Assembly: GCA_021847625.1 (NCBI GenBank)
Contig: JAJZQK010000272.1
Span: 1 to 5,630 of the forward strand
DNA from: Chloroflexota bacterium
GTDB lineage: Bacteria; Chloroflexota; FW602-bin22; JAMCYS01
Direction: 5' to 3'
DNA: 5,630 nucleotides
Below are positions 1-4,783 of this stretch, piece after piece (within the stretch, counting starts at the first letter, position 1; every line of letters begins with the position of its first letter). Both the position numbers and the translations under genes were made by a program. The notes beneath the pieces are model-generated. The model was given only the letters and a program-made list of their open reading frames with translations, did not search any database and was not told where the DNA came from.

Positions 1-390
1 GTCACGGTTCCCACGACGTTCGTGACCTGCCTGTTGGTCAAGGCAGGTGTCTTCGATGGGCTGGCCTCTCAATTGAGTGGCGTGGGGCACTATCTTCCTG
101 TGCCGACTGCTGGCCTGGGCATCATCGCTGCCCGGTTCGCCTACTCCCTTGCGGCCTATGTCACCGCCGGCGGCCTCCTGGCCGTCGGCGAGGTCACAGC
201 AAAGGATATTATCCTATCGCTGCTCGTGGGTGACGTGCTCACGAGCATAGTCTCGATGTTCAGGTACCTCACGCCCTACTACGTGGGGATCTTCGGGCCG
301 GCAACGGGCCTGCAGTTGATGCTGCTTTCCTCGGCTATTCAGAATGCCATAGTCGTAGCCTTCATCGCTGGGTTGGCGCTTTTATGGTAA
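1..390 (+). CDS. Gate-domain (nucleoside recognition-like) membrane protein, 5' partial
   Basis: An open frame enters from the left edge and stops at TAA 388-390, giving about 129 C-terminal residues; the start lies outside the window. The protein is very hydrophobic, with about three membrane segments: GLGIIAARFAYSLAAYV, DIILSLLVGDVLTSIV and the C-terminal SSAIQNAIVVAFIAGLALLW. Between the last two sits the motif RYLTPYYVGIFGPATGLQL. That pattern (two helices, a basic residue plus PYY, a GIFGP turn, a final helix) recalls the C-terminal end of stand-alone nucleoside recognition/Gate proteins (PF07670) of archaea and anaerobic bacteria, which are related to the membrane Gate domains of FeoB. 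The substrate of these stand-alone proteins is not established, so no transport specificity is assigned. The FmdE-like gene follows 59 bases downstream on the same strand, so the two are probably co-transcribed. The family call rests on remembered sequence pattern, not on a search. Confidence 0.72.
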   Translation, partial: VTVPTTFVTCLLVKAGVFDGLASQLSGVGHYLPVPTAGLGIIAARFAYSLAAYVTAGGLLAVGEVTAKDIILSLLVGDVLTSIVSMFRYLTPYYVGIFGPATGLQLMLLSSAIQNAIVVAFIAGLALLW

Positions 391-434
391 GTGTGTGACT
401 GTGCCGTTTACTTCGCACTGGTTTCGTGGCTTCC

Positions 435-443
435 AAGGAAGGA
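435..443 (+). promoter_or_regulatory. Ribosome binding site that decides the FmdE-like start
   Basis: AAGGAAGGA is a strong Shine-Dalgarno sequence lying 6 bases before GTG 450. A longer in-frame GTG at 426 would place this motif inside the coding region and has no comparable site of its own, so 450 is preferred as the start. Confidence 0.7.
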
Positions 444-449
444 CAGATA

Positions 450-1364
450 GTGCTTCAAAGAGAACAGGTTCTCCGGCTGATTGACGACGACTGGGTGGAG
501 CCTATCCAGGAGGTGGTAGGGGTAGAGTACGACAACGCCCTGCAGCTTCCGCTCGGGTTCAGGTACGGGGGGCGCGATCACGAGGTGCTGCAGGTCATCG
601 GCACCTTTCGGCAGCGGCCGAGAGATCGGTCACTGCTGTACCTGGTGCAGGCAGACACGGGCGTATACGCCCTTATGCTGAAGTTGTGGGCTGAGGGATC
701 GGCTGGATCCCTCCAACGAGGACAGTGGGTACTGCACTTCCGGGTGCAGGAAGAAGAGGTGGTAGACAAGTTGATCGTGGACTTGCAGCTCAAACTGATC
801 GCGGACTTCCATGGCCACCTGTGCCCAGACCTAGTTATCGGGTACCGGGCCTGTTGCCTCGCCTTGGAGAGTCTCGGCGCGGAACTGTCCTGGTCGCCGC
901 GATCCTTTGTGATCGCTGAGAACGCTACCTCGGCCCTGGACGCGGTTCAGAGGCTGACGCACTGCACACTGGGAAACGGCCGGTTAATGGTGAGGGATGT
1001 CGGCAAGCACGGTTACACCTTCGCGAGCGGCGAAGGCGTAGGGCTGCGTCTCGTGCTGAGGCCAGGCGCGCTGGGGCCCAACGAGGAACTGGTGTTCCTC
1101 GAGGAGCGGGTGGAGAGCGGAGATGCGACCCTTGACGAGACCGTTCGCTACCAGGCGCTTATCGATGCGCGAGTGGCTGCCCTTCTCTATTTACCCGTGC
1201 CGAGCCTCTTCGAAAGCAGGAGGGTGCAGATGCCCTCCCCGCGCAAATCAGCGACCTCCGAGCTCGTCCCCTGCGCCCTCTGCGGAGAGCTGGTCATTGG
1301 TCGCCATCTCTTGTGGGCTGGAGAGAGGAGAATATGCAGGCCCTGCTGTAGCCGGTTGAATTGA
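450..1364 (+). CDS. FmdE-family protein with N-terminal extension and C-terminal zinc finger; 3' end supplied by transposon
   Basis: This 304-residue protein starts at GTG 450, chosen for its ribosome binding site. Residues about 1-115 form a domain with a WVEPIQEV beginning, a GFRYGGRDHEVLQVIGTF strand pattern and a WVLHFRV end, reminiscent of DUF6504-type small domains (tentative). Residues about 116-225 are an FmdE domain (PF02663): F120-H-G-H-L-C125 matches the family FHGHLCPG signature, followed by IGYR, ENATSALDAVQ, HCTLGNG and RDVGKHGYTF. FmdE is named after a gene near formylmethanofuran dehydrogenase, but its role in bacteria is unclear. Two departures from the remembered consensus stand out: CPG is CPD, and the usual Cys in END-S-C-A-V-D is Ser161. 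A C-terminal TraR/DksA-like zinc finger has C275xxC278, 17 residues, then C296xxC299. C299 is the last host codon; CSRLN and the TGA stop come from the transposon end at 1347. It is probably in an operon with the upstream Gate protein. The product may still fold because the finger is complete. Confidence 0.82.
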   Translation: MLQREQVLRLIDDDWVEPIQEVVGVEYDNALQLPLGFRYGGRDHEVLQVIGTFRQRPRDRSLLYLVQADTGVYALMLKLWAEGSAGSLQRGQWVLHFRVQEEEVVDKLIVDLQLKLIADFHGHLCPDLVIGYRACCLALESLGAELSWSPRSFVIAENATSALDAVQRLTHCTLGNGRLMVRDVGKHGYTFASGEGVGLRLVLRPGALGPNEELVFLEERVESGDATLDETVRYQALIDARVAALLYLPVPSLFESRRVQMPSPRKSATSELVPCALCGELVIGRHLLWAGERRICRPCCSRLN

Positions 1365-1406
1365 ATGCCGACCAGGAAACTGGTTTCGGCGAGAATGAAA
1401 GCCGAG
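1347..1406 (+). repeat. Left transposon end: terminal inverted repeat plus second transposase-type site
   Basis: The terminal repeat covers 1347-1375. It contains site L1 at 1351-1372, and a diverged copy L2 lies at 1385-1406 in the same orientation. Aligned with the two right-end sites, all four copies share CGG at positions 3-5, A at 10, TGA at 12-14 and GCC at 17-19 of a 22-bp unit. L1 and L2 start 34 bases apart. These are inferred transposase binding sites. The stop of the FmdE-like gene lies inside L1. Confidence 0.8.
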
Positions 1407-1479
1407 ATAGACCGGCCGGGCATGTACGGGTGCTGGGGGTGCGAGAGAGCTGGCGGGGACTAGGTGGGCACTGATAGTA

Positions 1480-1515
1480 TGTGGGCCATCAAGCAAGAAA
1501 GGAGCGAGGCCCACA
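1480..1515. promoter_or_regulatory. Perfect 8-bp inverted repeat ahead of the transposon genes (possible operator or leader hairpin)
   Basis: TGTGGGCC at 1480-1487 and GGCCCACA at 1508-1515 are exact reverse complements separated by 20 bases. The element lies between the left-end sites and the favoured start of the first transposon gene at 1562, where a promoter or leader would be expected. A weak -10-like TAGTAT at 1475-1480 abuts it, but no convincing -35 was found. A role as operator or RNA leader structure is inference from position and symmetry. Confidence 0.4.
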
Positions 1516-1561
1516 GCGAGCCATCCCTTCCAAAGGCTCTCGCCATAGGCCCCCCACCAAC

Positions 1562-2197
1562 GTGATCATTCTCGCAGATTTCGGTACCGACGTCCATCAC
1601 TACCGGCGTCAGTTTGCTCAGCTCGTCTTCCCGCGTCCGAGAACTTGCCCGCAGTGTGCTGCCTGCGACCGCTTGGTCGGCCACGGCAGCTATCCTCGCC
1701 ACGTCTGCGACCAGCACCAATCCTTCGTCATCCGTGTAAAGCGCTTGCTCTGCACGGCCTGCCGCCATACGATCTCGCTCTTGCCCTCTTTCTGCCTCCC
1801 CCACCGCCACTACCTCGCCGCCGTCATCCAGCGCGTCCTCGATCTGCGCTTCCAGCAGAAGGCCTCTTGGGCAACCATCCGCCGGCATTTCGCCCCCTCC
1901 GAGCTGCCGGCCCTGAGCACCTGTCGCGCTTGGGTCAGGGCCTTCGCCCTCGTTGCCGAGCGTGCCTTGGCCACGCTCCTGGTGCAACTGGCCACCTGGC
2001 AGCAGCTCGGCAAGCTGGAGCTGGTCATCGCCGAGCTTGGTACCTTGCCTGAGAGGCCGCAGCAGCTCGTCGCCGCGGTGCCGCACCTCGTCGCTTGGCT
2101 GCGGGACAAGGGCCTCTCCTTGCCGGAAGCCGGCAGCCGGTGGCTGGCGACATTGACCCACTGGGGCCAAGCCATCAAGCTCGGTCGTTTGGTTTAG
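1562..2197 (+). CDS. DUF6431-type zinc-ribbon protein of the transposon
   Basis: This is a 211-residue protein from GTG 1562 to TAG 2195-2197. The start is chosen because related proteins, as I recall them, begin close to an I-x-x-DFG-x-D motif (here MIILADFGTD); a longer frame to GTG 1481 adds a low-complexity basic tail running through the 1480-1515 inverted repeat. No strong Shine-Dalgarno is seen for either start. Two CxxC pairs, C29-C32 and C64-C67, form a zinc ribbon, followed by HTISLLPSFCLPHRHYLAAVIQ and QKASWATIRRHF, which looks like a helix-turn-helix. The rest is alpha-helical. The family is often seen beside DDE transposases, but I know of no established biochemical role. By analogy with TniQ or other zinc-bearing accessory proteins it may bind transposon ends or target DNA; this is inference. 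The gap of 105 bases to the transposase shows no gene. Confidence 0.75.
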   Translation: MIILADFGTDVHHYRRQFAQLVFPRPRTCPQCAACDRLVGHGSYPRHVCDQHQSFVIRVKRLLCTACRHTISLLPSFCLPHRHYLAAVIQRVLDLRFQQKASWATIRRHFAPSELPALSTCRAWVRAFALVAERALATLLVQLATWQQLGKLELVIAELGTLPERPQQLVAAVPHLVAWLRDKGLSLPEAGSRWLATLTHWGQAIKLGRLV

Positions 2198-2291
2198 CAC
2201 CCACAGGCTTTCGGCAATTCCCAAGGCCCCACCCACGCACTAGCATCGCTGAGGATCGATCCAACCAGGTAGAGAGGCTCAAAGCACCGTG

Positions 2292-2297
2292 GGAGGA
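2292..2297 (+). promoter_or_regulatory. Ribosome binding site that decides the TTG start of the transposase
   Basis: GGAGGA lies 5 bases before TTG 2303. The encoded N-terminus (MAQEQRGPLPPEEE) has no nearby ATG or GTG alternative, so this near-ideal site is the main support for a TTG start. Confidence 0.75.
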
Positions 2298-2302
2298 AGA
2301 CC

Positions 2303-3730
2303 TTGGCACAAGAACAACGTGGGCCGCTGCCACCGGAGGAAGAGAAGCGCACCCAGATCGCCCTCTTCCGCTACGGGTTGATTGCGCCCCTACTGCACCG
2401 TCCCCTCGACCGCGGCGAGATCGCCGCCCTCTGCAAGGCCGTCGCCGCCAAGACCCACCAGATTCCCTTCTCGCAGCGCACGACGATCAATGCCGATACC
2501 GTCTGGCGCTATCTTGCCCACTATCGCCAGGGCGGCTTCGAGGCGCTCAAGCCCCAAGCGCGCGAGGACGCCGGTAAGTCCCGCCGCCTGCCCGAAGAGA
2601 TCGTCCAGAAGGCCATCGCCTTGCGCGAGGAGCAGCCCGCGCGCAGCACCACGACGATCATCGAAATCCTACGCCGCGACCCCGCCGTCCCGGCCGATCT
2701 GCCCCTCAAGGCGCGCACCCTGCGTGGCATCCTCCAGCAGCGCGGCAAGTCCCGCCAGCAGCTCCTCGGCCAAAGCAAAGCCTTCCGCCGCTTCGAGCGC
2801 GAAGCTGCCAATGCCCTCTGGCAGGGCGACATGCTGGTAGGTCCCTACCTGCCCGACGTCGAGCGTCCGGGGAAGTATCGGCGCACCGCCCTCTTCTGCT
2901 TCATCGACGACTATTCCCGTCTCGTGCCCTACGGCGAGTTCTTTTTCGAGGAGAGCCTGCCCCGCCTCGAACGGGTGCTCAAGGTGGCGCTCCTGCGGCG
3001 GGGCATTCCGCAGAGCATCTACGTGGACAACGGCAAGGTCTACGTCTCCACCCAATTAGCCGCCGTCTGTGCGACCTTGGGCATTCGGGCCATCCACTCG
3101 ACGCCCTACACGCCGAACACGCGTGGCAAGATCGAGCGCTTTTTCGGGACGGTGCGCGGCCAGTTCCTGCCCGAGGTGGAGAGCGCCAAGATCGCCACGC
3201 TGGAGGAGCTGAACGGCTCGTTCCAAGCCTGGGTGGAGTTGGTCTACCACCGGGCCATCCACTCCGAGACCGAACAAGCCCCCTTGGAGCGCTTCCAGAG
3301 CAGTATCGCCCGGATCACGGTGCGTAAGGCCGATCCCGTGCAGTTGCGCCAGGCGTTCCTCTGGCGCGAGAAGCGCACCGTGACGCGCACGGCGACGCTC
3401 TCGCTACAGGGCAACCGCTACAGCGTCGATCCCCTCTTGGCCGGCCGGCAGGTCGAGCTGCGCTTCGATCCCTTCGACCTGGCGGAGGTCGAGATTTGGC
3501 AGCACGGGCACTTCCTGGCGCAAGCCCAGGTGCAGAAGCTGGAGCGGGCGCGCCATCTGAGCCTCGATCGCATCCCGGCGCCAGCGGAAGAAGTGCCGCC
3601 GGGGCACGTGGACTTTCTGGCCGCGCTGCGGGCGGAGCATCAGGCGGTCTTGGCCCAAGAGCTGGGCACAATCAGCTTCGCCCAAGCGCTGCGGATAGGC
3701 AGCGCCGAAGAGCGGAGGCCGAAGGAGTGA
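2303..3730 (+). CDS. D,D35E transposase/integrase with N-terminal HTH and Mu-type C-terminal domain
   Basis: This 475-residue recombinase would cut and join the transposon ends. Residues about 57-84 (QRTTINADTVWRYLAHYRQG) are a helix-turn-helix of the type that precedes rve cores in IS481-like and TniA-like transposases, followed by a second basic helical region to about 165. The RNase H-like catalytic core carries D176 (LWQGDM), D242 (YVDNGKVY) and E278 (GKIERFFGTVR). Exactly 35 residues separate D242 and E278, and conserved CFIDDYSR (D202-D203) sits between the first two acids. All three acids are present, so it is likely active. Residues about 350-420 (WREKRTVTRTATLSLQGNRY, then YSVDPLLAGRQVELRFDP) match the beta-barrel Mu transposase C-terminal domain (PF09299). 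The frame is intact from TTG 2303 to TGA 3728-3730. GAAGGAG at its 3' end is the ribosome binding site of the ATPase, whose ATG lies 3 bases after the stop, so expression is probably coupled. Confidence 0.93.
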   Translation: MAQEQRGPLPPEEEKRTQIALFRYGLIAPLLHRPLDRGEIAALCKAVAAKTHQIPFSQRTTINADTVWRYLAHYRQGGFEALKPQAREDAGKSRRLPEEIVQKAIALREEQPARSTTTIIEILRRDPAVPADLPLKARTLRGILQQRGKSRQQLLGQSKAFRRFEREAANALWQGDMLVGPYLPDVERPGKYRRTALFCFIDDYSRLVPYGEFFFEESLPRLERVLKVALLRRGIPQSIYVDNGKVYVSTQLAAVCATLGIRAIHSTPYTPNTRGKIERFFGTVRGQFLPEVESAKIATLEELNGSFQAWVELVYHRAIHSETEQAPLERFQSSIARITVRKADPVQLRQAFLWREKRTVTRTATLSLQGNRYSVDPLLAGRQVELRFDPFDLAEVEIWQHGHFLAQAQVQKLERARHLSLDRIPAPAEEVPPGHVDFLAALRAEHQAVLAQELGTISFAQALRIGSAEERRPKE

Positions 3731-3733
3731 GCG

Positions 3734-4543
3734 ATGTTTCAGGAGTTCTACGGCTTTGCAAGCCTGCCCTTCAGTCGGGGACTGGCCACGAGCAAGCTCT
3801 TTCTGGCGAGTGGCCAAGAGGAGCTGAAGGCGCGCTTGGCCTATCTGGTACGGGAGCGAGGGATCGGGCTGATCACGGGGGAGATCGGCTCGGGGAAATC
3901 GACGGCCGTGCGCGCTTTTGTGGAGAGCCTCGAGCCGACGCGCTACACGGTGCTCTACACCGCCCATCCGCTGATCGGCATCACCGGCTTCTACCGGGAG
4001 GTGCTCCTGCAACTGGGCGAGTCGGTGCCGATGTTCCGCCAGCAGATGGTGCTGGGCATCCGGCGCGCTTTCGACCTACTGACGAATGAGCGCAAGAAGA
4101 CGCCGGTGCTGATCGTGGACGAGGCGCACCTGATGGATCACCGCATGCTGGAGGAGCTAAGACTGCTCTTGAGCGTGCGCATGGACTCGCAGGCGGGGGC
4201 GGCGCTCGTCTTGGTGGGCCACAGCGAGCTACGCCGGACGCTGCGCTTATCGATCCACGAGGCGTTGTGGCAGCGCACGGGGGTTCGCTTCCATCTACGG
4301 CCTTTGGACCTGACCGAGACGGGGGCCTACATTCGTCATCAGGTGGAGGTCGCCGGCTACCGTGGTACGGCCCTCTTCAGCGACGGGTTCATCGCCAAAG
4401 CCTACGACTACACGAAAGGCATCCCGCGCCAGATCAACCTCGTCTGCACGCACGCGCTGATGGCCGGCTTTGCCGAGCAGAAGCAGGTGCTCGACGAGAT
4501 GGTGCTGCGCCAGGTGATCAACGATCTGGAAACTGCCACTTGA
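3734..4543 (+). CDS. ExeA/TniB-like AAA+ ATPase, transposition accessory protein
   Basis: This is a 269-residue P-loop ATPase. The N-terminus FYGFASLPFSRGLATSKLFL is typical of the ExeA/GspA-type AAA family, which includes transposition ATPases such as TniB, TnsC and IstB relatives. Walker A is GEIGSGKST (49-57, Lys55); Walker B is VLIVDEAH (125-132, Asp129-Glu130); a sensor-1-like LVLVGHSEL follows. The C-terminal part, FIAKAYDYTKGIPRQINLVC, resembles the family's sensor-2/lid region. In characterised relatives the ATPase marks target DNA and activates the DDE recombinase; that role is inferred here from position and family. The gene starts 3 bases after the transposase stop with GAAGGAG 6 bases before ATG, and ends at TGA 4541-4543 just ahead of the terminator hairpin. 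The frame and motifs are intact. Confidence 0.92.
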   Translation: MFQEFYGFASLPFSRGLATSKLFLASGQEELKARLAYLVRERGIGLITGEIGSGKSTAVRAFVESLEPTRYTVLYTAHPLIGITGFYREVLLQLGESVPMFRQQMVLGIRRAFDLLTNERKKTPVLIVDEAHLMDHRMLEELRLLLSVRMDSQAGAALVLVGHSELRRTLRLSIHEALWQRTGVRFHLRPLDLTETGAYIRHQVEVAGYRGTALFSDGFIAKAYDYTKGIPRQINLVCTHALMAGFAEQKQVLDEMVLRQVINDLETAT

Positions 4544-4569
4544 GCAACCCGAATGCCCAATCTCACCAC

Positions 4570-4616
4570 GAAACTCGACACTACCTGCCCGCGCTCGACG
4601 CGGGCAGTGTCGTTTC
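4570..4616. terminator. Bulged GC-rich hairpin after the transposon operon, possibly bidirectional
   Basis: The arms are GAAAC (4570-4574)/GTTTC (4612-4616), GACAC (4577-4581)/GTGTC (4607-4611) and an uninterrupted 8-bp stem TGCCCGCG (4586-4593)/CGCGGGCA (4599-4606) around loop CTCGA. Bulges of two and four bases occur on the left arm. The stem is followed by only a short T run on either strand, so it would be a modest intrinsic terminator. It starts 26 bases after the ATPase stop and could also stop transcripts entering from the feo side. Confidence 0.55.
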
Positions 4617-4782
4617 AGGAGATCGTTCGCAGGCAATCATTCCTGCCGACTTGCCGGCAATCAATCCAGCCGGCAACAATCTCCCTCAGCAACCCCTCGC
4701 TGACATCCAGACTTCTCGCCATCTCCCGCGTGGTGGCGATCCCTCTGGCATCCGAGAGCAGCCTCAACAAACGGAGGAGCAT
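4615..4782 (-). pseudogene. feoC: FeoC-like winged-helix gene truncated by the transposon end
   Basis: ATG at 4782 lies one base after the feoB stop, with a run of six G at 4789-4794 as ribosome binding site. The first 34 codons are host sequence and read as a small winged-helix domain: MLLRLLRLLSD, then TTREMARSLDVSEGLLRE, a helix-turn-helix typical of FeoC-like proteins encoded beside feoB. From codon 35 on, the frame is the transposon right end and adds IVAGWIDCRQVGRNDCLRTI and a final S before TGA 4615-4617. FeoC proteins usually run to about 75-85 residues and carry the wing and, often, a cysteine cluster in the part missing here. The two cysteines now present (C42, C50) come from transposon DNA. 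The 55-residue chimera is probably non-functional, although the frame is open. FeoC assignment rests on position and HTH pattern. Confidence 0.66.
4629..4678 (-). repeat. Right transposon end: terminal inverted repeat plus second transposase-type site
   Basis: Read inward on the - strand from 4678, the end begins TGTTGCCGGC and contains site R1 (4674 to 4653), followed by R2 (4650 to 4629) in the same orientation. R1 and R2 start 24 bases apart, against 34 at the left end. They share the CGG, A, TGA and GCC positions with L1 and L2. This tandem pair is visible directly as two neighbouring GGCAATCA-containing units on the + strand. Confidence 0.8.
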
Positions 4783-4783
4783 C

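Larger units (their letters stand above)
1347..4678 (+). mobile_element. 3.3-kb three-gene DDE/AAA+ transposon (DUF6431 + D,D35E transposase + ExeA/TniB-like ATPase)
   Basis: The boundaries come from an imperfect terminal inverted repeat. The + strand from 1347 (TGTAGCCGGTTGAATTGAAT onward) and the - strand from 4678 (TGTTGCCGGCTGGATTGATT onward) match at 23 of 29 positions. Both ends start TGT and end ACA, as expected for the Mu/Tn7/Tn5053/IS481 branch of DDE recombinases. Each end carries a second related 22-bp site further in. Inside are three genes on the + strand followed by a hairpin terminator. Both host genes at the borders are altered at exactly these positions, which independently supports the ends. 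The 5-bp flanks differ (CCTGC on the left, ATCTC on the right), so no target duplication is visible. No resolvase, TniQ, Cas or passenger gene is present. The family name is left open; gene content is closest to Tn5053/Tn7-like and IS21-like systems that pair a DDE recombinase with an AAA+ partner. Confidence 0.85.

Noticed and set aside
1365..1463. A 32-codon frame in phase with and immediately after the FmdE-like TGA, containing YGCWGC, with a GAAA-loop hairpin at 1367-1390; considered as selenocysteine read-through or a small zinc protein.
   Set aside because: The region lies inside the transposon left end. The hairpin arises from facing parts of the two 22-bp sites L1 and L2, and the stop itself is transposon sequence.
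1452..1480. Possible promoter with TAGTAT at 1475-1480 as -10.
   Set aside because: Only four of six positions match the consensus and no reasonable -35 is found at the right distance; it is mentioned only with the adjacent inverted repeat.
1481..1561. Upstream extension of the zinc-ribbon protein to GTG 1481.
   Set aside because: It has no ribosome binding site, adds a low-complexity basic tail over the inverted repeat, and lengthens the protein beyond the DFG-x-D start I recall for related proteins.
1460..2236. Long - strand open frame (258 codons) opposite the zinc-ribbon gene.
   Set aside because: Its composition is low-complexity and no family pattern is visible; it mirrors the GC-rich + strand gene that has zinc-ribbon motifs.
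3404..4012. Long - strand open frame (202 codons) across the transposase/ATPase junction.
   Set aside because: It is antisense to two genes with catalytic motifs and shows no domain signature of its own.
4608..4621. TGTCGTTTCAGGAG resembles the TGTC-A-TTTTCAG start of Tn5053-type ends.
   Set aside because: It points away from the transposase genes, has no partner on the left, and is part of the terminator hairpin; the TGT at 4678 on the - strand has a clear partner at 1347.
4629..4676. Two tandem similar 24-base units that could suggest a CRISPR or iteron array.
   Set aside because: Only two degenerate copies without spacers, and matching copies occur at the opposite transposon end; transposase sites explain them.
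1347..4678. CRISPR-associated transposon or Tn7-like element with cargo.
   Set aside because: No cas, tniQ, resolvase, repeat-spacer array or passenger gene is present; the three genes and their ends account for the whole element.
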